From positions 1 through 47,864 of the forward strand of contig CAKZPS010000040.1 in assembly GCA_937139415.1 (NCBI GenBank): 47,864 nt of DNA. The letters run 5' to 3'. The first letter of the stretch is position 1; each line of letters begins with the position of its first letter. Source of the DNA: an uncultured bacterium. GTDB taxonomy: Bacteria > Atribacterota > Atribacteria > Atribacterales > Caldatribacteriaceae. This document shows, one piece after another, positions 1 through 9,705 of this stretch. The position numbers and the translations under genes are program-made. Under the pieces are notes generated by a model. That model saw nothing but the letters and a program-made list of their open reading frames with translations, ran no database searches and was not told the origin of the DNA.

Positions 1-89
1 AGGGAATTACTTGTTCTTGTCTAAGACGGAGATCTTCTTTTTCTCGAAACTCCAACAGTGTCTTGACACTATCATTCTTGGGATTCCTT

Positions 90-119
90 TTGCTCTTTTG
101 AGGGAGAGTATGATACAAT
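90..119 (+). promoter_or_regulatory. Probable sigma-70 promoter of the yebC-ruv superoperon
   Basis: A -35-like TTGCTC (90-95) is followed after 18 bases by TACAAT (114-119), about 40 bases before the yebC start. An overlapping TATGAT at 109-114 could be an alternative -10. A perfect TTGACA at 63-68 lies too far from either -10 to pair with it. Predicted by eye only. Confidence 0.45.
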
Positions 120-161
120 AAAATGTACAAGTCTTCGTGTGAGGATAGGAGCGTTGAAGGT

Positions 162-911
162 ATGTCTGGACATTCAAAGTGGGCACAGATTAAACACAAG
201 AAAGCCAAAACCGACCAAGCTCGAGGCAAAGCCTTTTCGAAACTCATTCGTCTCATTACCGTAGCGGCGCGTCAAGGTGGAGGTAGTATTGAAAACAATG
301 CTCGTCTCCGTTTGGCGGTACAGAAAGCGCGCGAAATGAACATGCCCCAAGAGAATATTGAAAAGGCGATCAAAAAAGGGACCGGAGAATTAGAAGGTTT
401 CGCTTACGAGGAAGTGATTTACGAAGGATATGGGCCGGGAGGGGTCGCCATCATGGTGGAGGCGACTACTGACAATCGCAACCGGACTACTGCCGAACTC
501 CGTCACATTTTCAGTCGTTACGGCGGAAGCTTGGGAGAATCGGGATGTGTCTCCTGGGTATTCGAACGACAAGGACTCATTAGCTTTGAAAAGGACAAGG
601 TCAACGAGGAAGAGCTGACCCTGGTGGCGATTGATGCGGGGGCCCAGGATATTCGTACTACTGAAACTACGATTGATGTGATCATCACGCCTGAAGACTT
701 CGAAACGGTCAAAGAAGCGTTGGAAGGTCAGGGGTTCCGGTACGCAGTGGCCCAGATAAGTATGGTACCTAAAAATACCGTAAGTGTCGAGGGGAAACAG
801 GCCCAGCAGGTTCTTGATCTTATGGAAGCATTGGAAGAACACGACGACGTTCAAGAGGTTTATGCCAACTTCGACATTGCCGACGAGCTGATGGAGTCAC
901 TTAAAGGTTGA
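162..911 (+). CDS. yebC: YebC/PmpR (TACO1) family protein
   Basis: YebC/TACO1-family protein of 249 residues, the usual family length. The diagnostic N-terminus MSGHSKWAQIKHKKAKTD is present; the family binds DNA or ribosomes and has been linked to transcriptional control and to translation through proline stretches. An in-frame ATG at 123 would add 13 residues foreign to the family, so I take ATG 162, preceded by a GAAGG Shine-Dalgarno. It is the first gene of the superoperon and overlaps ruvC by one base (TGATG). A yebC-ruvC neighbourhood is very common in bacteria, which supports the call. The exact molecular role here is not deducible from sequence. Confidence 0.95.
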   Translation: MSGHSKWAQIKHKKAKTDQARGKAFSKLIRLITVAARQGGGSIENNARLRLAVQKAREMNMPQENIEKAIKKGTGELEGFAYEEVIYEGYGPGGVAIMVEATTDNRNRTTAELRHIFSRYGGSLGESGCVSWVFERQGLISFEKDKVNEEELTLVAIDAGAQDIRTTETTIDVIITPEDFETVKEALEGQGFRYAVAQISMVPKNTVSVEGKQAQQVLDLMEALEEHDDVQEVYANFDIADELMESLKG

Positions 912-1420
912 TGAAGGGAGCACCACGGCGGATTTTAGGAATTGACCCGGGTGTTGCTACGACCGGTTGGGGAGTGATTGACTGTCAAGGCAAGGACCGG
1001 GTGGCGGTGGTGCATTACGGTTCCATTATTACCGTTTCGAAAGATGCACGAGGGGAGCGCTTGCTCTCCATTTTTCATGAACTGAGCACGGTCATTAAAA
1101 AGTATGCCCCCCAGGAAGCGGCAGTCGAGGAGCTTTTCTTTAATAGAAACGTAAAAACCGCCCTCTCGGTGGGAGAAGCACGAGGGGTAGCTCTGTTGTG
1201 TGCAACGTTCCATGGGATACAGGTGTACGAATATACACCCCTCGAAGTAAAGCAAGCCATAGTTGGCTATGGGAGAGCGACCAAGTATCAAGTAAGCTAT
1301 ATGGTGGGGCAAATTTTGGGGATTGAGAAGCCTATTACCCCTGATGATACTGCAGATGCTTTGGCGGTTGCTCTCTGTCACGCTTTTTGCAGAGACTTGA
1401 GAGATGGAAATAAATGTTAG
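911..1420 (+). CDS. ruvC: Crossover junction endodeoxyribonuclease RuvC
   Basis: RuvC resolvase, 169 residues. It cuts Holliday junctions symmetrically after branch migration by RuvAB. Visible catalytic carboxylates are Asp12 in GIDPG near the N-terminus, Glu in the AVEELFFNRN segment, and the C-terminal TPDDTADALAVALCHA segment supplying the last Asp pair; this is the RNase H-like fold of the family. I use ATG 911 because it overlaps the yebC stop (TGATG) and gives the normal N-terminus; a TTG at 908 is one codon upstream. The gene overlaps ruvA by 7 bases. All three Ruv proteins are adjacent, so the complete resolvasome is encoded here. Confidence 0.97.
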   Translation: MKGAPRRILGIDPGVATTGWGVIDCQGKDRVAVVHYGSIITVSKDARGERLLSIFHELSTVIKKYAPQEAAVEELFFNRNVKTALSVGEARGVALLCATFHGIQVYEYTPLEVKQAIVGYGRATKYQVSYMVGQILGIEKPITPDDTADALAVALCHAFCRDLRDGNKC

Positions 1421-2001
1421 ATAGTATTCAAGGAAAAGTGATCGAAGTGAAAGATGGAGAATGTGTGGTCGAGAGTGGGGGGCTCGGTTTTCGTCTCTAT
1501 CTCACCCCTTTCAATGTTCCCAAAGAAGGGGAACATCTCCGTTTCTTGCTCCGTTCGTTTTTGCGGGAGAGTGGGGAATTTATCTTCTACGGATTTTTAG
1601 AGGAAAAGGAACGCGCGGTCTTTGACGCTTTACGAGGGGTACGGGGAATTAACCATCGTACTGCTTTCAAAATTCTTTCGCGGGTGCGGTGGGAAGAATT
1701 TGTGGTTTTGGTGGTGCGAGAAGAACTTGCTTTTTTGGAAAGCCGAGGAGGCGTGGGGAGTAAAACTGCCAAACGCTTGGTTTTGGAACTCAAACCGCTT
1801 TTACTCAAAGCAGGTTTTGATGGAGGAATAGAGTTTCCCGAAGTTTTTGAAGAGGCGAAAGAGGTGCTCTTTAGCCTGGGATATAGCGTGAGAGAAGTGA
1901 ACCAAGTGATGGATTCCTTGTGGCATGAATTACAAGGGGAGACGGTAGATGTTGAGGTGGTTATTCGTAAAGCACTCTTGAAATTAGGTGGAGAACGGTG
2001 A
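1414..2001 (+). CDS. ruvA: Holliday junction branch migration protein RuvA
   Basis: RuvA, 195 residues, typical length. It binds the four-way junction as a tetramer and loads RuvB. The OB-fold N-terminal domain starts MLDSIQGKVIEV. Two helix-hairpin-helix motifs follow, LRGVRGINHRTAFKIL (about residues 71-86) and the GGVGSKTAKRLVLELK segment (about 111-127). A C-terminal UBA-like domain III (EEAKEVLFSLGYS) contacts RuvB. The first hairpin has INHRTA where many RuvA proteins have VGPKxA, a mild divergence. The gene overlaps ruvC by 7 and ruvB by 4 bases (GTGA), indicating translational coupling. Confidence 0.96.
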   Translation: MLDSIQGKVIEVKDGECVVESGGLGFRLYLTPFNVPKEGEHLRFLLRSFLRESGEFIFYGFLEEKERAVFDALRGVRGINHRTAFKILSRVRWEEFVVLVVREELAFLESRGGVGSKTAKRLVLELKPLLLKAGFDGGIEFPEVFEEAKEVLFSLGYSVREVNQVMDSLWHELQGETVDVEVVIRKALLKLGGER

Positions 2002-2993
2002 AAAAGGAGAACGGTACTTTCTCGGTTGTCAGACATGAGGAAGAACTTGCCCTTCGTCCTCGAGGTTTGAACGAGTTCATCGGACAGGAAGAAGTGGTCT
2101 CCCATCTCAAAGTGTATATCCAGGCTTCTTTGGCTCGAAAGGAGCCCTTAGACCATGTTTTGTTTTACGGTCCTCCCGGGCTTGGGAAAACCACCCTTGC
2201 CTATATTATCGCTGCCGAAATGGGAGGGAATATCCGCTGTCTCTCTGGTCCTACGATTTCGAGAGCCGGAGATTTGGCAGCTCTGCTCACCTCGATTACC
2301 GAGTATGATGTCGTTTTCATCGACGAAATTCATCGTCTTCCCCGACCCTGTGAGGAGATTCTCTATAGTGCCATGGAGGAGTACACGGTGTACCTCCTCA
2401 TCGGCAAAGGGCCCGGTGCCAAAAGTGTTACCCTGAAACTCCCTCCCTTTACTCTGGTAGGAGCGACTACCCGGATAAGCCTCCTCAGTGCTCCCCTCCG
2501 TAATCGTTTTGGGATCGTAGAGAAACTCAATTTCTATACTCCTCAAGAGCTCTCACATATTGTCGACCGTACGGCGCGTCTTTTAGGTGTTGGTATCTCT
2601 GAAAAAGCGGCATTGGTGGTTGCTTCTCGCTCGCGGGGGACACCGAGATTGGCCAATCGTCTTTTGCGTCGCGTTCGTGATTTTGCCGAAGTCATGGGAA
2701 AACAAGTCATCGATGAGGATTTGGTAGAGCATGCTTTTTCTGCCTTAGGAGTGGATGCCTGGGGATTGAGTACCATCGATCGTAAATTTCTCTCCGCCCT
2801 TGCCTCTCACTATCGGGGAGGACCGGTGGGGTTGGAGAGTATAGCAATGGTTTTGGGAGAGGATGTCGATACTCTGGAAGAAGTGTATGAACCGTTTTTA
2901 CTCACGATGGGTTTCATTGCTCGTACCAAAAGGGGTCGAGTTCTCACCCCCTGTGGATATGAGTATTTGAAGAAGGTGGGTGAACTTGAATAA
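1998..2993 (+). CDS. ruvB: Holliday junction branch migration ATPase RuvB
   Basis: RuvB, 331 residues, an AAA+ helicase motor that pumps DNA through the RuvA-bound junction. Walker A is GPPGLGKTTLA and Walker B is VVFIDEIHRL; the LVGATTR sensor-1 segment and the PLRNRFGI arginine-finger region follow. A C-terminal winged-helix domain ends near residue 325. It begins with GTG overlapping the ruvA stop (GTGA), preceded by a GGTGGAGAACG ribosome-binding region. The first residues (KKENGTFSVVRHEEELALRP) are shorter than the leader of many homologues, but the RPRGLNEFIGQE motif is present. Confidence 0.97.
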   Translation: MKKENGTFSVVRHEEELALRPRGLNEFIGQEEVVSHLKVYIQASLARKEPLDHVLFYGPPGLGKTTLAYIIAAEMGGNIRCLSGPTISRAGDLAALLTSITEYDVVFIDEIHRLPRPCEEILYSAMEEYTVYLLIGKGPGAKSVTLKLPPFTLVGATTRISLLSAPLRNRFGIVEKLNFYTPQELSHIVDRTARLLGVGISEKAALVVASRSRGTPRLANRLLRRVRDFAEVMGKQVIDEDLVEHAFSALGVDAWGLSTIDRKFLSALASHYRGGPVGLESIAMVLGEDVDTLEEVYEPFLLTMGFIARTKRGRVLTPCGYEYLKKVGELE

Positions 2994-3546
2994 GCTTTTG
3001 CTCCATACCTGTTGCGGTCCGTGTGCAACGGCAGTGAACCGCTTCTACGAGGAGCGGGATTTCGCAGTGGTCAATTTCTTTTACAACCCCAATATCCATC
3101 CTTTTGACGAGTATGTAAAGCGCCTTACCACCTTAGAAGAATACCTCGCAAGTACCGGAGGAGTACTCTTTGCCCCGTTACCTTATAATCCCTTGGAGTA
3201 TTTTGCCGTTGTGTCGCCGGACAAACGTTGTGAGTCGTGTTACCGCCTGCGTTTACAAAAAACTGCCGAATGGGCGAAAAAGTGGGGGTTTCTTTTCTTT
3301 GCCACTACACTCACCATAAGCCCCTACCAAAATAGAGTTCGCCTCCTCGAAATAGGGCAGGAGATCGGCTCTCTCGTAGGTCTTCAGTTTGTAGGGGAAG
3401 ATTTGTGTTCTCTTTTCTCTCAGAGTGCGAAAAAAGCGAAAGAGCGAGGATTGTACCGTCAAAACTATTGTGGGTGTATTTATAGCCGATGGGAAGGAGT
3501 GAAGAAACGCCTATGGAAATCTCTTACTGGGCAAGGTTGTTCATAA
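2980..3546 (+). CDS. queH: Epoxyqueuosine reductase QueH (DUF208)
   Basis: QueH-family epoxyqueuosine reductase, 188 residues. It catalyses the last step of queuosine synthesis in tRNA, reduction of epoxyqueuosine, and is the non-cobalamin alternative to QueG. Cysteine motifs expected to hold the iron-sulfur and iron centres are visible: HTCCGPC near the N-terminus, CESCYRLR in the middle and YCGCIYS near the C-terminus. GTG 2980 overlaps the ruvB end by 14 bases; TTG 2986 has better spacing from the AGAAGGTGGG site and is an alternative start. queA and tgt lie 1.5-2.6 kb downstream in the same operon, so three steps of the pathway are together. Confidence 0.92.
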   Translation: MNLNKLLLHTCCGPCATAVNRFYEERDFAVVNFFYNPNIHPFDEYVKRLTTLEEYLASTGGVLFAPLPYNPLEYFAVVSPDKRCESCYRLRLQKTAEWAKKWGFLFFATTLTISPYQNRVRLLEIGQEIGSLVGLQFVGEDLCSLFSQSAKKAKERGLYRQNYCGCIYSRWEGVKKRLWKSLTGQGCS

Positions 3547-3743
3547 TCTTGGGTGTCATTTTTATCGTGGTGGGGATTCTCCTCTTCGTTTTGCCGCGTA
3601 TTCCCGGATTGGCGAAACTCGGGCGCTTGCCGGGAGACATAGTGTATAAGCGGGGCAACGTGACCTTTTACTTCCCCATTGTGACCTCACTCCTTTTGAG
3701 TCTCCTTCTCACTCTCCTTCTCAATTTCCTGTTCCGGCGATAG
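3513..3743 (+). CDS. DUF2905 family small membrane protein
   Basis: Small membrane protein of 76 residues with two hydrophobic helices (about residues 4-28 and 50-74) separated by a conserved-looking loop, GLAKLGRLPGDIVYKRGN, which is the signature of the DUF2905 family. The function of the family is unknown. ATG 3513 gives the usual family N-terminus; an earlier in-frame ATG at 3489 would add eight residues inside queH. It overlaps the end of queH by about 34 bases in another frame and is followed 7 bases later by spoIID. DUF2905 genes commonly sit between ruvB and spoIID or queA in thermophilic Bacillota, matching the context. Confidence 0.85.
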   Translation: MEISYWARLFIILGVIFIVVGILLFVLPRIPGLAKLGRLPGDIVYKRGNVTFYFPIVTSLLLSLLLTLLLNFLFRR

Positions 3744-3750
3744 GTGCACC

Positions 3751-5073
3751 ATGAAGTATTTCTCTCTCCTCGTCCTCGTCGGTGTATTTTTGTGTCTCGT
3801 GGGAGAGATCGGGGGGGCAGACTCACTTGAAGTGGCGGTTGCTCTCTTCCGGGGAGAAAAAGCTGATTTTTCCTCGGATGGTGGCCTGCTCGTGCGCATG
3901 GGGGGAAAAACCTTTGCTGTCCCGCCGAAGAAGAGTGTCCACTTTGAGAAGCGTGGAGAAGAAATTTTTTGGGTGGAGAAAAAGGTAGTCGATTCTTCGG
4001 TGTTGTTGGCTCCCCGAGGGGGAGAATACCTCTTGTGGGGAAAACGCCCCTATCGAGGGAGAATCCTCCTTAAAGTGCATAGGGGGCAGATCTTGGTTCT
4101 CAATCGCCTTTCGCTTGAAGATTATGTGAAAGGGACTATCAAATTGGAAGCCAGCCCTTCCTGGCCGGAAGAGGCTCTGAAGGCGCAGATTGTGGTTGCT
4201 CGAACCTATGCATTGAAAAATCTTGGTCGGCACAAGGAGGAAGGCTTCGATTTTTGTGCCACGGTTCACTGTCAGCGCTACGGTGGGGTGAATGCCGAGG
4301 ATCCACGGAGTAACCACTTGGTGGAAGAGACTGAAGGGATTGTGCTCACCTATGAGGGGAAGTTGGCTTCAGTAGTCTATCACTCGGAGAGCGGAGGATA
4401 CACCGACAGTGCGCTCAACGTGTGGGGGAAGGACGTTCCCTATCTTGTCGCAGTACCCTCTCCGTGGGAGGAGGAGTCACCCCACAAGTCGTGGCAAGTA
4501 GAACTCACGAAGAGTGATATTGAGCGAGCTCTCAAAAGAGGTGGATACTTAGTGGGTTCGCTTGAAGAGGTGCGCTTCATTCCTGGAGATAATGGGCGCA
4601 TGAAGGTGGTGGAATTTATGGCCGGAGGAAAGCAATATACCATTCCCGCCTCTCGTTTTCGGGAAACGGTAGGGGTAGATACCATTTTGAGTACCTGCTT
4701 TCGGGTTACCGTTCGAAAGAAAGGAGAGGAACGGGTGGTTCGAACCCGAAAAGTTGCCCCTCCACCGCGAGAGACCCAGGCTTACCGGGAATGGATGGAG
4801 AGAGATTGGAATCTGGATGACATCATCGCTTTCTTGGAAATGCGCGAACGAGAGAGAGAAGGGAAAAAGGGAGAACTCCCACCGCAAGTCGAGGAAGTCA
4901 CCGAAGTGATCACCGCCTCGGAAGAATACTATCTCTTTGAGGGGAGAGGATGGGGTCATGGTGTGGGACTTTCTCAGTGGGGAGCAGTGGGAATGGCCGA
5001 GCGTGGTTTTCAGTATCCTGAAATTCTCCTCCATTATTTTCCCGGATGTCGTTTGGGTCGAGTGAGGGAGTGA
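3751..5073 (+). CDS. SpoIID/LytB-domain protein (peptidoglycan-active, exported)
   Basis: SpoIID/LytB-family protein of 440 residues. An N-terminal hydrophobic segment (about residues 2-22, ending near GGAD) looks like a signal peptide. The SpoIID domain starts around residue 118 (LNRLSLEDYVKG) and contains IKLEASPSWPEEALKAQ, with the Glu expected to be catalytic in the SpoIID lytic transglycosylase, then ARTYAL. The C-terminal GRGWGHGVGLSQWGA motif is the other hallmark. Between the halves lies a charged insert (about residues 325-385, many Arg/Glu). SpoIID degrades stripped peptidoglycan during engulfment in spore formers, but the domain also occurs widely in non-sporulating bacteria, so sporulation should not be inferred. 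It sits inside the superoperon directly before queA. Confidence 0.9.
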   Translation: MKYFSLLVLVGVFLCLVGEIGGADSLEVAVALFRGEKADFSSDGGLLVRMGGKTFAVPPKKSVHFEKRGEEIFWVEKKVVDSSVLLAPRGGEYLLWGKRPYRGRILLKVHRGQILVLNRLSLEDYVKGTIKLEASPSWPEEALKAQIVVARTYALKNLGRHKEEGFDFCATVHCQRYGGVNAEDPRSNHLVEETEGIVLTYEGKLASVVYHSESGGYTDSALNVWGKDVPYLVAVPSPWEEESPHKSWQVELTKSDIERALKRGGYLVGSLEEVRFIPGDNGRMKVVEFMAGGKQYTIPASRFRETVGVDTILSTCFRVTVRKKGEERVVRTRKVAPPPRETQAYREWMERDWNLDDIIAFLEMREREREGKKGELPPQVEEVTEVITASEEYYLFEGRGWGHGVGLSQWGAVGMAERGFQYPEILLHYFPGCRLGRVRE

Positions 5074-5074
5074 T

Positions 5075-7239
<2,165 letters not shown>

Positions 7240-7254
7240 AAGGAGGATCTTGCT

Positions 7255-7587
7255 GTGAATGTATTTTTCTCTGTAGCGTGGGCAGCAAACCAAACCGCTC
7301 CATCTGCGCCAGCAACACCTACTGCCACGCCTAATGTGTTTGCCCAGTTTCTCCCCCTCATTTTTATCATCCTCATCTTCTACTTTCTCCTCATCGTTCC
7401 TCAGCAGAGACGGCAAAAAGCCCAGCGGGAACTGTGGGAGGGCCTGAAAAAAGGCGATAGAGTGGTAACCGTGGGAGGTATCCATGGGACGATTGCTCAA
7501 GTGGAAGGTGAAGAAGTGCTTCTTGAGGTAGCTAAGGATGTCCGAATTCGCGTTTCTAAGAGCGCGGTAGCATCAAAGAAGTCTTAA
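7255..7587 (+). CDS. yajC: Preprotein translocase subunit YajC
   Basis: YajC, 110 residues. It has one membrane helix (about residues 31-50, FLPLIFIILIFYFLLIVPQQ) followed by the cytoplasmic RRQKAQRELWEGLKKGDRVV and GGIHGTIAQVEGEEVLLEVA segments typical of the family. The N-terminal 25 residues are Ala/Pro/Thr-rich. YajC associates with SecDF and is not essential in well-studied species. Start GTG 7255 is 8 bases after AGGAGG. It lies between tgt and secD, which supports the assignment. Confidence 0.94.
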   Translation: MNVFFSVAWAANQTAPSAPATPTATPNVFAQFLPLIFIILIFYFLLIVPQQRRQKAQRELWEGLKKGDRVVTVGGIHGTIAQVEGEEVLLEVAKDVRIRVSKSAVASKKS

Positions 7588-7617
7588 GCTCTTGCGAGAG
7601 GAAGGAGGCATCATGCC

Positions 7618-8808
7618 TTGAGAAGAATGCTCCCCTGGAGACTATTTGTTGCCTTGGCTTTGATCGTCATATCGGTGGTAGTTATCTTTCCCCTGGGCGA
7701 GAAAATTCGCCTGGGGCTTGATTTAAAAGGTGGTTCGCATATTCTCCTCGAATGCGTTGACACTCCTGAAGCCCCGGCTGATGAGGATGCAGTGCGACGA
7801 GTTTTAGAAATCATTCGTAATCGTATCGACCAATTGGGAGTTGCGGAGGCGGTTATCGCTCGCCAGGGAGAACGGAGAGTTTTGGTCCAGCTTCCCGGAG
7901 TTACCGATCCGCAGCGGGCGGTGGAAATTATCGGAAAAACTGCTCTTTTAGAATTCAAAGATGAGAACGGACAAACGGTGGTCACCGGTGCACACTTAAA
8001 GAGTGCACAAATTCAATATGACCGTTTAGGGCGGCCGACGGTGGCTATTTCCTTTGACGCCGAAGGAGCAAAACTCTTTGCCCAGGCTACGACCTTAAAT
8101 GTGGGTAAACCTTTGGGAATTTACCTTGATGGAACACTGATCTCGAATCCCGTGGTCCAAGAGCCCATTTTAAAAGGGGATGCACAGATTACTGGTCGTT
8201 TTACTCTGGAGGAGGCACAAAACTTAGCCATTCTCTTGCGAGCCGGAGCATTGCCGGTAAAGGTCGAGGTTATTGAAAACCGCTCGGTTGAGCCGACCTT
8301 AGGAAAAGACTCGGTAGAAGCGGGAGTGAGAGCGGCGGCGATTGGGATTGTGCTCGTCTTCATCTTCATGTTTCTCTATTACGGTTCCTTAGGATTAGTG
8401 GCGGATTTGGCCTTAGTATGTTATGTACTCTTCTTCTTGGCTATTTTTGTGGGAGTACGGGCCACGCTCACTTTGCCGGGAATCGCTGGATTTGTCCTCA
8501 CCGTGGGCATGGCTGTTGACGCCAATGTCATCATTTTTGAGCGGATCAAAGAAGAATACCGGGCAGGAAAAACCTGGAGGGCTTCTATCGAAGCTGGTTT
8601 TGAAAAGGCTTTTCGAACTATCCTTGATTCCAATATTACCACCCTCATTGCCGCGGTGCTCTTGTTCTCCTTGGGTTCTGGTCCCATCAAGGGATTCGGA
8701 GTTACTCTGAGCTTGGGAATTCTGTGCAGCATGTTCACCGGTGTATGGGTTACGAGAGTTCTTTTAGAGCTTCTTGCCGAAAAAATTAGGATTAAGGGAG
8801 CAAATTAG
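7618..8808 (+). CDS. secD: Protein translocase subunit SecD
   Basis: SecD, 396 residues, a compact version of an RND-superfamily protein that uses the proton or sodium gradient to help pull secreted proteins across the membrane with SecF and YajC. One N-terminal membrane helix is followed by LGLDLKGGSHILLE, the P1 domain, an exported domain ending near residue 220, and five C-terminal helices containing GMAVDANVIIFERIKEE. The start is TTG 7618, 9 bases after AAGGAGG; an ATG three codons later is too far from that site. It is shorter than enterobacterial SecD because the periplasmic region is reduced, as in many thermophiles. Confidence 0.95.
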   Translation: MRRMLPWRLFVALALIVISVVVIFPLGEKIRLGLDLKGGSHILLECVDTPEAPADEDAVRRVLEIIRNRIDQLGVAEAVIARQGERRVLVQLPGVTDPQRAVEIIGKTALLEFKDENGQTVVTGAHLKSAQIQYDRLGRPTVAISFDAEGAKLFAQATTLNVGKPLGIYLDGTLISNPVVQEPILKGDAQITGRFTLEEAQNLAILLRAGALPVKVEVIENRSVEPTLGKDSVEAGVRAAAIGIVLVFIFMFLYYGSLGLVADLALVCYVLFFLAIFVGVRATLTLPGIAGFVLTVGMAVDANVIIFERIKEEYRAGKTWRASIEAGFEKAFRTILDSNITTLIAAVLLFSLGSGPIKGFGVTLSLGILCSMFTGVWVTRVLLELLAEKIRIKGAN

Positions 8809-8819
8809 GAGGGTAACTC

Positions 8820-9701
8820 ATGGAATTCATTAAGAGTGCGCACATCAACTTTATGGGAGCTCGGCGAGTAGCGTATGTTATTTCCTCGGTGTTGTTGATT
8901 CTGTGCGTGGTGAGTCTTTTGACGCGTGGGCTGAACTACGGAGTGGATTTTGCTGGCGGAACGCTCATGCAGTTTGACTTTGACCGTGAAATTACTCCAC
9001 AAGAAGTACGGATGGTACTCGATGGTCTCAATCTCTCGAAAAGCGTGATTCAGCGTTTTTCGGCCGATGAAGTGGTCATCCGTACGGTAAAAATTGATAA
9101 GAGTACTCAAGACCAGGTTCTCTCTGCACTGCGGGAGAAGTTTGGTGCCGTTCGCCTCACCCGCATCGAAGATATCGGACCGGCAGTGGGTGCAGAACTT
9201 CGCCGCATGGGGATCATTGCTCTTCTTGTGGCCGTAGCTGGGATCCTACTCTACGTGGCTTTTCGCTTTGAATTCCGGCCGGCGGTAACCTCGGTTTTGG
9301 CTTTAATGCACGACGGATTGATTGTCGTCGGTATAGTTTCCCTCTTGGGACGGGAATTCACCGTTCCCATCCTGGCGGCGGTTTTAACCATTTTGGGGTA
9401 TTCTATTAACGACTCCATCGTGGTCATGGACCGGGTTCGAGAAAACCTTGCGGGAAGAAAAAGAGGTGAGGAGTTGGAAGAAATTATCAACCGTAGCCTC
9501 AATGAAACTCTTTCTCGAACCATTAATACCGCACTTACCACCGCTTTGCCCATTTTGGCACTCCTCTTTTTCGGCGGCAAGATGCTCCAGGATTTCTCTC
9601 TCTCCATTCTCGTCGGTCTTTTGGCGGGAACGTATTCCTCCATTTTCGTGGTGAGTGCCTTATGGGTTGATTGGGAGAGAAAGAGTAGAGTACGGAGGTA
9701 A
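8820..9701 (+). CDS. secF: Protein translocase subunit SecF
   Basis: SecF, 293 residues. It has an N-terminal helix, then NYGVDFAGGTLMQFDFD (the SecF counterpart of the SecD LDLKGG motif), a short exported domain, and a five-helix C-terminal bundle with the family signature GYSINDSIVVMDRVREN. It is 11 bases downstream of secD and ends 4 bases before recJ. Separate secD and secF genes and their order are standard. Confidence 0.96.
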   Translation: MEFIKSAHINFMGARRVAYVISSVLLILCVVSLLTRGLNYGVDFAGGTLMQFDFDREITPQEVRMVLDGLNLSKSVIQRFSADEVVIRTVKIDKSTQDQVLSALREKFGAVRLTRIEDIGPAVGAELRRMGIIALLVAVAGILLYVAFRFEFRPAVTSVLALMHDGLIVVGIVSLLGREFTVPILAAVLTILGYSINDSIVVMDRVRENLAGRKRGEELEEIINRSLNETLSRTINTALTTALPILALLFFGGKMLQDFSLSILVGLLAGTYSSIFVVSALWVDWERKSRVRR

Positions 9702-9705
9702 AGGA

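Noticed and set aside
63-68. Perfect TTGACA upstream of yebC
   Set aside because: It is about 40 bases from the nearest -10-like element, too far for a sigma-70 promoter.
390-854. 154-codon open frame on the minus strand within yebC
   Set aside because: Antisense shadow of a well-conserved gene, with no Shine-Dalgarno and no family resemblance.
3751-5073. SpoIID as evidence that the organism sporulates
   Set aside because: SpoIID/LytB domains occur in many non-sporulating bacteria; no other sporulation gene is in the window.
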